Positions 25,998 to 34,722 of a DNA stretch of 34,849 nucleotides are shown piece by piece. The stretch lies in assembly GCA_024743405.1 (NCBI GenBank), contig JANSWP010000076.1:1-34849 (forward strand), given 5' to 3'. The stretch comes from Bacteroidota bacterium (GTDB lineage Bacteria; Bacteroidota; Bacteroidia; Chitinophagales; Saprospiraceae). The notes beneath the pieces are model-generated. The model was not told the origin of the DNA. It was given only the letters and a program-made list of their open reading frames with translations, and ran no database searches. Each line of letters opens with the position of its first letter. Within the stretch, counting starts at the first letter, position 1. Both the position numbers and the translations under genes were made by a program.

Positions 25998-26633
25998 ATG
26001 CTAATCTCCTATAAAAACAAATACATATATATAGCTTCACCTAAGACGGGAACGATGAGCACTGAAAAATTTATACAAGCAATTGATGAAAGTGTTTTAC
26101 GAAATCGAATACTAAAGAATAATGAAAAAATTGCAGTTAGAGGACATTCGACGGCTTTAGATATTAAGCATGCGATGGGAAATAGTTTTGATGAGTTTAA
26201 AAAAATAGCGATAGTAAGACATCCTTATTCAAAGATGGTATCGAGTTATTTTTTTTATAAAAATGGGAAGCCAATAACGGAAGGAAATCATAATCCTTAT
26301 CCTGTTTATTTACGAATGGCATTTGCTAAGGTTATGCCTTTTGTTTTATGGTCATTATTGTATCCTTATAAATCTAATATGGGCCATTTAGTAGATAAAA
26401 AAGGAAATCTTTTAGTCGATTATATAGGTAGCTTAGAAAATTTGTCTGAGGATATTCTTTCTATCCTTCAGGATAAAATTGGATTAGATTGTACTAACTC
26501 AAATTTTCCTCATACTAATAAATCAAAACATAAAGACTATACTGATTATTTTAGATTCCCTTTTCATAAACGTTTAATTGATTGGAAAATCAAAAAAGAT
26601 TTAGCATTCTACAAAAAGGTTGTCTCAAAATAA
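25998..26633 (+). CDS. Sulfotransferase, family-2-like (short)
   Basis: 211 residues, shorter than the other sulfotransferases and typical of the Sulfotransfer_2 group. 5' loop YIASPKTGTMSTEKF (11-25, K16 the likely catalytic lysine); 3'-phosphate motif AIVRHPYSKMVSSYF (71-85, R74 and S78). VRGHSTALDI (48-57) contains the His often seen between the two motifs. Family members include carbohydrate 2-O- and chondroitin/HNK-type sulfotransferases. It is the fifth sulfotransferase of the window, and 23 bases precede the sixth. Together they stand before the second deacetylase-like gene. Confidence 0.85.
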   Translation: MLISYKNKYIYIASPKTGTMSTEKFIQAIDESVLRNRILKNNEKIAVRGHSTALDIKHAMGNSFDEFKKIAIVRHPYSKMVSSYFFYKNGKPITEGNHNPYPVYLRMAFAKVMPFVLWSLLYPYKSNMGHLVDKKGNLLVDYIGSLENLSEDILSILQDKIGLDCTNSNFPHTNKSKHKDYTDYFRFPFHKRLIDWKIKKDLAFYKKVVSK

Positions 26634-26656
26634 AAGTGAAATTAAGTTTATAAATA

Positions 26657-27361
26657 ATGCGACGTTATTTAAGAAAATTAGTAGGTGAGGATATCTTTCT
26701 CTACAATTTGTGGTTTAAGATAGTAAGTAGAAATAACCCTCGGAAGAAGCGGAAAGTTTTTACAAAAGATACTGTTTGTTATATTGGCGGTTATCAAAGA
26801 TCAGGAAATACCTACTTAGCCCATATTGTTAATCATGTATTTCCAGATTTGGTCTATGTATCTCATTTACATAAAGTCGCGGTTGTAAAATATTCATTGA
26901 AATTAGGTATTCCCGCGTTTGTGTTAATTCGAAAACCAATAGACGCAATTTCTTCTAATTATTTAAAACATTACTCTGCAACTAGAGATACAATACCAGA
27001 GGAAATAAATTTTCAACTTTTGAGAAAATATACGGAGGAATATTTATGGTATTATCAAGTAATTTATGAATTGAGAAGTAAAGTTGCGATTATTCGCTTT
27101 GAAGATATGATTACAAATACACTACAAGTATTAAACAGATTAGCGCATTTATCTAAGGCTAAACTTACAAACGAGGAAATGTTAGGACGTTCTCAAACTG
27201 CAAAGCAAAGTTATCAAGGTGCAACGGATAAATTAGGGAGCTCTAAACCTTCCAAATATAAAGAAAAGTCCAAAAATAAAGTAAAAGAAAGTTTAGTAAA
27301 ACTTAAGCTTTTTAATGAAGCTGATGAAGTTTACAAAGGTATTCTTGAAAATTTAAAATAA
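26657..27361 (+). CDS. Sulfotransferase-domain protein
   Basis: 234 residues. After a basic N-terminus, YIGGYQRSGNTYLAHIV (42-58) forms the phosphosulfate loop with RSGNT in place of the usual RSGTT. FVLIRKPIDAISSNYL (88-103) gives the 3'-phosphate motif (R92, S99 or S100). IIRFEDM is the usual later element. It is a divergent, short member with no recognisable subgroup, but motif order and spacing agree with the superfamily. It is followed by the second deacetylase-like gene after 9 bases. Whether it acts on a hydroxyl or on an amino group freed by that protein cannot be told from sequence. Confidence 0.78.
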   Translation: MRRYLRKLVGEDIFLYNLWFKIVSRNNPRKKRKVFTKDTVCYIGGYQRSGNTYLAHIVNHVFPDLVYVSHLHKVAVVKYSLKLGIPAFVLIRKPIDAISSNYLKHYSATRDTIPEEINFQLLRKYTEEYLWYYQVIYELRSKVAIIRFEDMITNTLQVLNRLAHLSKAKLTNEEMLGRSQTAKQSYQGATDKLGSSKPSKYKEKSKNKVKESLVKLKLFNEADEVYKGILENLK

Positions 27362-27370
27362 ATTGAATTA

Positions 27371-28477
27371 ATGAGTTTTAGTCAACATCTAAAAAACGTT
27401 GTAGGATGGAAAACGAAAAGACGAATTTTGGTACTAGCCGTGGATGATTATGGAAATATTAGGATTGCTTCAAAAAAAGCTAGAGAGAACTTAGATAAAG
27501 CGGGCTATTCTTCTAGTAATCGGTTTGATAATTACGATACACTTGAAACGGAAGAAGACTTAGAAGCTCTATATGAAGTTTTGAGCTCGGTCAAAGATAA
27601 ACACGGAAATTCTGCGATATTTACAGCATTGGCCTTACCAGTTAATATAGATTTTGATAAAATTATAGAAAGTGATTATCGAGATTATCACTATGAATTA
27701 TTGCCGACAACATTCTCTAAATTACCTAATTATCAAAATGTATGGAATCTTTGGAAAGAAGGAATAGAGAGTAAATTAATTTTTCCTCAATCACACGGAA
27801 GAGAGCATTTAAATTTGAAATTGTTTAAGGAAAATTTGGCTAAACGAGACCCTGAAACCATTACATGTATTAATAATAAATCCTATGTCAGAATTTCAAA
27901 TAATCCTTACAAAACGATTAGACCATCAGGAGCTTTTGGCTTTGATGATTTTTCTGAAACAGAAGAGCATAAAATAATCATCAAAGATGGATTGGATTTA
28001 TTTGAAAATGTTTTTGGCTTTCGTTCAGATACCTTTAATGCTCCAGGCGATAGGGACCATAGTATTTTGCATAAAACATTGAGTGACGGAGGGGTGAAAT
28101 ATCTAGAAACTCCCTTAGTAAAAAATGAACATCAAGGTAACGGGAAATATAAACGGATATTCAATTATACGAGTAAAAGAAATGAATTTGGACAGACTTT
28201 TTTAGTTAGGAATTGTCAATTTGAACCTTCTTCGCCCAAAAAGAAAGTTGATTGGGTAGAATATTGTTTAAAGCAAATTAAGATTGCTTTTTATTGGAAT
28301 AATCCTGCCATAATTAGCTCTCATCGGGTTAATTTTTGTGGATTGATGGATGAAAATAATAGAGCTATGGGGCTAAGTACTCTTAAAACTCTTTTAGAGC
28401 AAATTGTGAAAGAATGGCCAAATGTTGAGTTTATGACAATTCCTCAACTCGGTGATTTAATGACTAATAATTCATAG
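27371..28477 (+). CDS. Divergent polysaccharide-deacetylase-like protein (copy 2)
   Basis: 368 residues, a paralogue of the protein at 22070. Matching elements are LAVDDYG (22-28, D25 and D26), PQSHGREH (139-146, H142 and H146), TFNAPGDRD (221-229), LVRNCQFEPS (278-287) and SSHRVNFCGL (316-325, H318). These again fit a NodB-like metal site (Asp, His, His). Both copies begin with a similar short helix and G-W before the first strand, lack a signal peptide, and end with a WP-x-VEF...QLGDL segment. The two copies differ throughout, so the duplication is old and their substrates may differ. The deacetylase role is inferred. Confidence 0.72.
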   Translation: MSFSQHLKNVVGWKTKRRILVLAVDDYGNIRIASKKARENLDKAGYSSSNRFDNYDTLETEEDLEALYEVLSSVKDKHGNSAIFTALALPVNIDFDKIIESDYRDYHYELLPTTFSKLPNYQNVWNLWKEGIESKLIFPQSHGREHLNLKLFKENLAKRDPETITCINNKSYVRISNNPYKTIRPSGAFGFDDFSETEEHKIIIKDGLDLFENVFGFRSDTFNAPGDRDHSILHKTLSDGGVKYLETPLVKNEHQGNGKYKRIFNYTSKRNEFGQTFLVRNCQFEPSSPKKKVDWVEYCLKQIKIAFYWNNPAIISSHRVNFCGLMDENNRAMGLSTLKTLLEQIVKEWPNVEFMTIPQLGDLMTNNS

Positions 28478-28481
28478 AGAA

Positions 28482-29564
28482 TTGAGCATTTCGAAAAGGA
28501 AAATTTGTTTAGTACTTCCGTCACTTTCAGCAGGAGGAATGGAACGAGTGATGACGATTTTAGCAAAATATCTAAGCGGTAAAAAAGAGAATAAAGTAGT
28601 CCTTATTCTTTTGACAAATCGTAAAGAGTTTTTTAAAATTCCTAAAGAAGTAAAAGTGATTCGGACGGATTTCAACCATAGAAACTTTAACAGATTAACT
28701 TTTACAATTAAAATTTTCAAATATCTTAGAAGAAACTTTAAAACTCTTTGTCCTGATACTATCCTTAGTTTTGGAGGGAAATATAACGCTTTCGTAATTT
28801 TAGCAACCATTGGCTTAAACACGAATATTTATATCTCAGAAAGAAGTCGTCCAGGAATTAGTTATGGAAAGTTTTTAGATATTCTAAATCCAATTATTTA
28901 TAAAAAAGCAACAGGAATTATTGCTCAAACTTCTAGGGCAAAAGCATTTACCCAAAAGCAAACTGGACATAATAATATTGCAATTATAGGAAACCCTATT
29001 AAGGAAATACCAAAAATAAATGTTGAGAAAGAAAATATCATTCTCAATGTTGGGAGATTTATAAAGAGCAAACAACAAAATTTGCTTATTGATATTTTTT
29101 GTGAAATCGCTCCTAAAAATTGGAAACTCATTTTTGTTGGAGAAGGGACCGAAATGAACTATTGCATTAAAAAAGCAAAGAACACAGAAATATCAAACCA
29201 AATTGTTTTTACTGGGAATATTAGTGATATAGCAAGAATCTATGCAAAGAGTGAAATTTTTGCATTTACATCAATATCTGAAGGTTTTCCAAATGCGTTA
29301 GGAGAGGCAATGAAGACTGGACTGGCATGTATCAGTTTTGACTGCAACGCTGGTCCTTCTGATTTAATTGATGACGATTTAAATGGAATATTAATCGGAG
29401 AAGGAGATTATCAATTATATATTCAGAAGTTAAAAAAACTTATAGAAGATACTGAACTTCGAAAGGAATTAGGAAGAAATGCAATCAAAAAAATGGAAGA
29501 GTTTGGTGAAGAAGTAATAAGTCAACAATTTGAGACATTTATCACGAGTCATTTAGCAAATTAA
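28482..29564 (+). CDS. Glycosyltransferase family 4
   Basis: 360 residues, GT-B fold. The N-terminal ICLVLPSLSAGGMERVM (8-24) is a classic GT4 acceptor-domain start. The donor half has ILNVGRFIKSKQQNLLI, VFTGNISD and FTSISEGFPNALGEAM, carrying the EX7E pattern, then GLACISFDCNAGPSDLI. The closest recognised types are GalNAc- or GlcNAc-handling PglH/WbnH-like enzymes, but the donor is not fixed by sequence. The start is TTG four bases after the stop of copy 2 of the deacetylase. No internal in-frame ATG precedes the GGMERVM motif. Confidence 0.88.
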   Translation: MSISKRKICLVLPSLSAGGMERVMTILAKYLSGKKENKVVLILLTNRKEFFKIPKEVKVIRTDFNHRNFNRLTFTIKIFKYLRRNFKTLCPDTILSFGGKYNAFVILATIGLNTNIYISERSRPGISYGKFLDILNPIIYKKATGIIAQTSRAKAFTQKQTGHNNIAIIGNPIKEIPKINVEKENIILNVGRFIKSKQQNLLIDIFCEIAPKNWKLIFVGEGTEMNYCIKKAKNTEISNQIVFTGNISDIARIYAKSEIFAFTSISEGFPNALGEAMKTGLACISFDCNAGPSDLIDDDLNGILIGEGDYQLYIQKLKKLIEDTELRKELGRNAIKKMEEFGEEVISQQFETFITSHLAN

Positions 29565-29572
29565 TTCCGTTA

Positions 29573-30703
29573 ATGCGAATTTTAATCAATACAGCTAGTA
29601 CATTTAAAGGTGGCGGTGTTCAGGTTGCGGAATCCTTTATTAATGAATGTAAGTTTTTTACCAAGAATGAATATCATGTCATACTTGGAGAAAAATTATC
29701 TACTCGTATAAATCAAGATTCATTTCCTGAAAATTTTAAATTTTATTCTGCTCCCTTCCGACCTGGTTCTAAAGTATTTTCTTTATCTCCGGCAGATTCA
29801 TTTCACAAGAAAATTGAAAAGGAGTGTAACCCTGAAGTGGTGTTTACAACATCCGGTCCATCGTATTGGCGACCGAATGTTCCTCACTTAATTGGATATA
29901 ATTTGCCACATTATATTTATCCGGAATCACCAGCATTTAGTCAAATGGGAGTTATTAAGAAAATGAAATGGGAAGTAAAAGGTAGAATACTAAAGTATTT
30001 TTTTGATAGGGATGCAGAAGCTTATGTCGTTCAAACAGATGATGTAAATGAAAGATTGGGTGGTTGGTTAAATAATAATAAAGCCATTTACACAGTAACT
30101 AATACCTGTAGTACCTATTATCTTGAACATGATGTATGTGTTGAAAATAAACTTCCCAAAAAACAAGATGGAGAATTTAGGTTATTAACACTATCTGCAT
30201 TTTATCCACACAAAAATATAGGAATTATTAAACAGGTGATTCCACTACTGCCAGAAAGAATAAAATCGAGAATAAGATTCGTTACTACCCTTCCAGATGA
30301 TATTTTCAATGAATTATTCAATACGCAAGAAAGAGAATATATCTATAATCTTGGTTTTGTCCCCATGTCTGAATGTCCTTCTTTATATGGAGAATGTGAT
30401 GCGATGTTTTTACCAACATTATTAGAGTGTTTTTCTGCCTCTTATCCGGAGGCAATGGCGATGAAAAAGCCTATTTTGACATCAAACTTAGGATTCGCAA
30501 AAACAGTTTGTGGATCGGGGGCTGTTTATTTTGACCCGATAAGCCCTAACGATATTGCACAAAAAATTTTAGACCTATTAACAGACTTAAACCTACAAGA
30601 ATCATTGATATATGAGGGCGAAAAAAGACTTAAAGCCTTTGATAGTCCAAAGCGAAGAGCGGAGAAGTTTTTAAATATTTGTCAACAATTAATAGAAAAT
30701 TAA
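29573..30703 (+). CDS. Glycosyltransferase, GT4-like
   Basis: 376 residues. It opens MRILINTASTFKGGGVQVAE (1-20), a GT4 start with a Gly-rich acceptor loop. The C-terminal half contains LLTLSAFYPHKNIGIIKQ (donor domain) and FLPTLLECFSASYPEAMAM, an EX7E-like motif. TSNLGFAKTVCGSGAVYFDP completes the donor site. It is followed after 7 bases by another glycosyltransferase, so three act in a row. The sugar transferred cannot be named. No membrane helix. ATG start at 29573, 8 bases after the preceding stop. Confidence 0.86.
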   Translation: MRILINTASTFKGGGVQVAESFINECKFFTKNEYHVILGEKLSTRINQDSFPENFKFYSAPFRPGSKVFSLSPADSFHKKIEKECNPEVVFTTSGPSYWRPNVPHLIGYNLPHYIYPESPAFSQMGVIKKMKWEVKGRILKYFFDRDAEAYVVQTDDVNERLGGWLNNNKAIYTVTNTCSTYYLEHDVCVENKLPKKQDGEFRLLTLSAFYPHKNIGIIKQVIPLLPERIKSRIRFVTTLPDDIFNELFNTQEREYIYNLGFVPMSECPSLYGECDAMFLPTLLECFSASYPEAMAMKKPILTSNLGFAKTVCGSGAVYFDPISPNDIAQKILDLLTDLNLQESLIYEGEKRLKAFDSPKRRAEKFLNICQQLIEN

Positions 30704-30710
30704 AGAAATA

Positions 30711-31847
30711 TTGAAAGAGCGAAAAATAGTAATTGTAAACCAAGCGATTAATTATTTGACTATCGGAATTGCAAATGAATTTGCAAAAGAATACGATGAA
30801 GTGGCATTGATTACAGGCTCAGTTCACGTTCAGGGAGAAGAATTAGATGATTCAATTAAAATCTCTAAGGTTAATAAATATACAGAAAAATCATTGAAGC
30901 ATAAGTTTTTTAATTGGATGAATGCTTTGGTTCGGATGTATTTTTTACTGCTTTTCAAATTTAGAGGATATGAGATTTTATATATTACCAATCCTCCAAT
31001 GGCTTATCTTTTGTCTTTTTTTCTGCCACAGAGATTTTCAGTTTTGATGTGGGATGTTTATCCTGATTCGCTAAAAATATTTGGAATGTCTGAAAATCAT
31101 TTATTTTATCGGATTTGGACTAAAGCAAATAGATTGTTATTGAAGAGGGCGAAACGAGTCTTTACTATTGGACAAAAAATTTCAGGCTTAATTAATAATT
31201 ATGTACCTAAAGATAAGATAACAATAGTACCATTGTGGACAACATTTACAAATGAGGAAATTATTTCTAAAGAAGCTAATTTTTTCATAACTGAAAATAA
31301 CCTTAATGATAAATTTGTCGTTCAATATTCGGGTAATATTGGTGTTACTCATAATGTAGAAGTTTTATTAGATATAGCTGAATTATTAATTGAAAATGAG
31401 GAAATTATCTTTCAAATTATAGGGAGAGGTACGAGGGTTGAAGATATTAAGAGAAGAATTTCTCAGAAGAGTTTAAAGAATTGTCAATGGTTGCCTTTTC
31501 AATCTGATGAAGATTTTCCATACTCATTAGCAGCAGCTGATTTGGGTGTTGTTATATTGGATGATAGAACCTCCCAAGGCTCTGTCCCTAGTAAGACCTA
31601 TAATCTTATGAAAGCAGGTAAGCCGATATTATATATTGCTTCTGAGGATTCAGAATTAAGGGATTATGCTCAAAAGTTTCAAAATGGAATTTGTTTACAT
31701 GCTAGCGAGGTAAACGAAATAAGTTCTTTTATTAAAGATATTTCTGGTAGAAAGGATTTGTATCAGAAATTAAGTATTAACTCAACTAATGCTTCTGCTT
31801 TTTTTGTTAGAGAAAATGCATCTTTATTTGTAAAAAGCATGTGTTAA
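30711..31847 (+). CDS. Glycosyltransferase, GT4 (WbuB-like)
   Basis: 378 residues with features of WbuB-like amino-sugar transferases: ILYITNPPMAYLLSF (about 88-102), a hydrophobic membrane-associating stretch near 95-115, then LMWDVYPDSLKIFG. The donor domain holds VQYSGNIGVTHNVEVLL, IIGRGTRVEDIK and QGSVPSKTYNLMKAGKPIL. The related WbuB proteins transfer FucNAc-type sugars to the lipid-linked first residue, so an early step is likely. It starts with TTG seven bases after the preceding stop (MKERKIVIVNQ). It is the last glycosyltransferase before the ATP-grasp pair. Confidence 0.87.
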   Translation: MKERKIVIVNQAINYLTIGIANEFAKEYDEVALITGSVHVQGEELDDSIKISKVNKYTEKSLKHKFFNWMNALVRMYFLLLFKFRGYEILYITNPPMAYLLSFFLPQRFSVLMWDVYPDSLKIFGMSENHLFYRIWTKANRLLLKRAKRVFTIGQKISGLINNYVPKDKITIVPLWTTFTNEEIISKEANFFITENNLNDKFVVQYSGNIGVTHNVEVLLDIAELLIENEEIIFQIIGRGTRVEDIKRRISQKSLKNCQWLPFQSDEDFPYSLAAADLGVVILDDRTSQGSVPSKTYNLMKAGKPILYIASEDSELRDYAQKFQNGICLHASEVNEISSFIKDISGRKDLYQKLSINSTNASAFFVRENASLFVKSMC

Positions 31848-31878
31848 TATAACACAATTACATAGGACAATTTAATGT

Positions 31879-32901
31879 TTGAATATAAAGATATTTAGAA
31901 TGATGCGGATAATCTATTTAGGGTATTATTTTAAGAACCTTGATTTTAAGCGATTTAGGAATTGGATTAATTTTGTGAGTGCTGAATATAAAATAAATAA
32001 AATAAAATTATTTATTGATATTATTTCATCATCATTAAAATACAATGTTTCTTTGTTAGAATATTTCCAATTCGGATTTTATAATAAAGATAGAACGTTG
32101 CGGTCATCATATGCAGGGACAGGGTTTATGTATGAATATCAATTAAAGATGAACCCAAAAGATGTAAGGGTTATTTTAGATGATAAAAATATTTTCACTA
32201 AAAAATATAAGGACTTTTTAATACATAAATCATATAGTTTAGAGGATTTAAAAAATGACGAAAATAAAGGAAAAGCACTATTGTCTAATTCGGCAGGTAA
32301 GTTTGTCTTGAAAGTTTCCGATGGTAAATGTGGAGCTCAAGTATTAGTGAAAAATTGTAATGAATATACGATAAAGGAATTAATTCATTTTATGGAAGAA
32401 ACTGAATACGACTTAGCGGAAGAGTATATAATCCAGCATAAAAGTATTATGGCGATGTCGCCTTCAGCTGTCAATACAATTAGAATATTTACCCAACTTG
32501 ATAAAGCTAATAATGTGGAAATCTTAGGCTGCCGATTTCGAATATCTATTAATTCGTCAGTAGATAACTTAGCTGCGGGGAACATTGCTGCACCAATAGA
32601 TGAAGAAACTGGGAAAGTATCAGATTTAGGAATTTATAGTGATATTATGAAAACAGATGTAGAAATTCATCCAATAACAGGAATGAGAATAGTAGGCTTT
32701 CAGATTCCATTTTGGAAGGAAACCTTAGAGATGGTAAAAAAAGCAGCAAGGGCATATCCACAAAATAGGTCAATCGGCTGGGATATTGTAATTACTGATA
32801 GTGGATCAGGTTTAATTGAAGGAAATCATGATTGGTGTAAATTATTATGGCAACTTCCTGTGAAAAAAGGATTGAAAGCTGAACTAACAAAACATATTTA
32901 G
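31879..32901 (+). CDS. Sugar-transfer-associated ATP-grasp protein
   Basis: 340 residues resembling the 'sugar-transfer associated ATP-grasp' family (Pfam ATPgrasp_ST), which occurs in polysaccharide loci. Visible are LRSSYAGTGFMYEYQ (about 74-88); the ATP-binding strand FVLKVSDGKCGAQVLV (about 142-157); EEYIIQHKSIMAMSPSAVNT; and late metal-site-like residues in LIEGNHDWCKLLWQ. ATP-grasp enzymes make a carboxyl-phosphate and join it to an amine, thiol or hydroxyl, so a sugar amide or ester is a reasonable product. TTG at 31879 is used here; ATG codons at 31900 and 31903 would give a protein 7 or 8 residues shorter. The substrate is not known. Confidence 0.78.
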   Translation: MNIKIFRMMRIIYLGYYFKNLDFKRFRNWINFVSAEYKINKIKLFIDIISSSLKYNVSLLEYFQFGFYNKDRTLRSSYAGTGFMYEYQLKMNPKDVRVILDDKNIFTKKYKDFLIHKSYSLEDLKNDENKGKALLSNSAGKFVLKVSDGKCGAQVLVKNCNEYTIKELIHFMEETEYDLAEEYIIQHKSIMAMSPSAVNTIRIFTQLDKANNVEILGCRFRISINSSVDNLAAGNIAAPIDEETGKVSDLGIYSDIMKTDVEIHPITGMRIVGFQIPFWKETLEMVKKAARAYPQNRSIGWDIVITDSGSGLIEGNHDWCKLLWQLPVKKGLKAELTKHI

Positions 32902-32929
32902 GAAAGATATGCTGTAAATTTTAATAATT

Positions 32930-34006
32930 ATGGGTAAAGAAAAATTAAATATATTAATAACTGGAACAGGAGGTCCTACCCCAAGGAGCTTTGCAAGATC
33001 TTTAAAAAAATTAGGTAAATACAAAGATTATTGTCTATTTGGAACAGATATTAATAAATATGCAATAGGCCTTTATCAAAATGATCTTTTTGACAAATCC
33101 TTCATTACACCTAGGTCTTCTGAAGAAGGATATTGGACTGCAATGGAAGAAATAATTACTTCTCATAATATTCAGATTGCAGTAATTACGCCTGAACCTG
33201 AAATTTATGAATGGGGTAAGAGAAAAGCTGAGAAGATACTGCCTTGTAAAGCATTAGTACCTTCAGCTATCGCTGCTGGAGCAATGATAGATAAAGCAGT
33301 ACTTACTAAAACTCTTTCATCTTCTGGATTAGTACCAGAGTCAATAGATTTTAGGCATGAAGAATCTAATCTTCGAACAAAACTTGAAGAGCGTTTAGTC
33401 TATCCATTTTGGGTGAGAAGTGCAATGGGAACTAGCGGCTTAGGTTCATTTAAAATTCACGATTTTAATGATTTAATAAAATGGATGTCAATCAATCAAG
33501 AGGTGAAGAAGTTTTTAGCGAGTGATTATCTACCAGGACGAAATTTGGCCTGTAAATTATTATATTTTGAAGGGCAATTAATAAGAGCGGCAGTCGGAGA
33601 AAGAGTAAATTATATGATGGCTAAAGTCGCTCCATCTGGAGTGACTGGTAATACTTCGTTTGGTCGTTTACTAAATGATCCAGAGGTATTTAAAGTTTCA
33701 AAAAAAGCTATTGAGTTAGTATTTGATCAAGTAGGTACGGAAAGACATGGTTATTTTACAGTTGACCTTAAAGAAGATCATCAAGGAAATCCATTGGTAA
33801 CGGAAATTAATATTCGACCAATAGGATTTAATTCTACCTTTGCATCAGGAGGAGCAAATATTGCAGAAGATGTGATTCGGTTACTAGATAATGATTCATC
33901 TTTTGATAAGACATTTAAACTTTATGAATTTCAAGAAGGCTTGATTTTTTTGAGAGATGTAGATGCCTTACCTATAGTTATGAATGAATCGAATTTATTG
34001 TCATGA
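32930..34006 (+). CDS. ATP-grasp ligase, carbamoyl-phosphate-synthase-like
   Basis: 358 residues with a preATP-grasp Rossmann part and an ATP-grasp part. ILITGTGGPTPRSFARSLKK (9-28) opens the first. FWVRSAMGTSGLGSFK (160-175) is the flexible ATP loop. TEINIRPIGFNSTFASGG gives the metal-binding Glu and Asn. It is unrelated in detail to the ATP-grasp protein just before it, so this is not a tandem duplication. Relatives with this layout join amino acids or small acids to an acceptor. In a polysaccharide locus aminoacylation or amidation of a uronic acid is possible, but unproven. Its stop overlaps the ATG of the sugar transferase by four bases (34003-34006). Confidence 0.78.
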   Translation: MGKEKLNILITGTGGPTPRSFARSLKKLGKYKDYCLFGTDINKYAIGLYQNDLFDKSFITPRSSEEGYWTAMEEIITSHNIQIAVITPEPEIYEWGKRKAEKILPCKALVPSAIAAGAMIDKAVLTKTLSSSGLVPESIDFRHEESNLRTKLEERLVYPFWVRSAMGTSGLGSFKIHDFNDLIKWMSINQEVKKFLASDYLPGRNLACKLLYFEGQLIRAAVGERVNYMMAKVAPSGVTGNTSFGRLLNDPEVFKVSKKAIELVFDQVGTERHGYFTVDLKEDHQGNPLVTEINIRPIGFNSTFASGGANIAEDVIRLLDNDSSFDKTFKLYEFQEGLIFLRDVDALPIVMNESNLLS

Positions 34007-34722
34007 ATGGATTACTTAAAAGAGGTTTTGATTTTATTATCTCATTAGTTGGTTTTCTGATTTTAGTTCCCATTTTTTTAGTCATAGCAATCTTGTTGAA
34101 ATTTACAGGAGAAGGGGAGGTATTTTATTTCCAAAAAAGAATGGGATATAAAAATGACGTATTTGATATTATTAAGTTTGCAACCATGTTAAAGAATAGT
34201 ATGAACATGGGAAACAAAACGGTAACATTAAGAAATGATCCGAGAGTAACATCTGTTGGAAGATATCTTAGGAAGACTAAAATAAATGAACTTCCACAGA
34301 TAATTAATGTGATAATAGGTGATATGTCATTAATAGGACCTAGACCATTACCTGTTAATAGTTATAAAAAGTATCATCCGGAAGTACAAGCAATTATTTA
34401 TCAAAATAGACCTGGTGTAACAGGGATTGGCTCTATAGTCTTTAGAGATGAAGAAAAGTTAGTTACAGAAGTAAAAAAGTTTGGAAAAGAACCATTAGAC
34501 TATTATAAGGAACATATTTATCCTTATAAAGGGGCATTAGAGAGTTGGTATTATTATAATGTTTCATTTATAACTGATATAAAGATTTTGTTTTTAACAT
34601 TTTGGTATGTTTTTAACTCAAAAAGTGAATTAATGTTCAAAATATTTAAATCTGTTCCGCCCCGACCAGAAGCTTTAACTATAGAGGGCATTCGTAAAAT
34701 TTATAAAACTGAAGTTGTCTAA
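34003..34722 (+). CDS. Polyprenyl-phosphate sugar-1-phosphate transferase (PglC/WcaJ-like), C-terminus altered by an insertion sequence
   Basis: 239 residues. One hydrophobic helix (about 9-33) is followed by the catalytic domain: FYFQKRMGYKND, IIKFATM (56-62), LRKTKINELPQIINVI and GDMSLIGPRPLPV (106-118), all typical of initiating sugar-phosphate transferases. It would load the first sugar-1-phosphate on undecaprenyl phosphate. The usual catalytic Asp-Glu pair reads N95-E96; to my knowledge this KTKxNELPQ form is common in a Bacteroidota subgroup. The last three codons and stop (34711-34722) lie inside the terminal sequence shared with 124-140, so the tail E-V-V probably comes from the insertion sequence. 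The domain itself is whole. Confidence 0.87.
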   Translation: MNGLLKRGFDFIISLVGFLILVPIFLVIAILLKFTGEGEVFYFQKRMGYKNDVFDIIKFATMLKNSMNMGNKTVTLRNDPRVTSVGRYLRKTKINELPQIINVIIGDMSLIGPRPLPVNSYKKYHPEVQAIIYQNRPGVTGIGSIVFRDEEKLVTEVKKFGKEPLDYYKEHIYPYKGALESWYYYNVSFITDIKILFLTFWYVFNSKSELMFKIFKSVPPRPEALTIEGIRKIYKTEVV

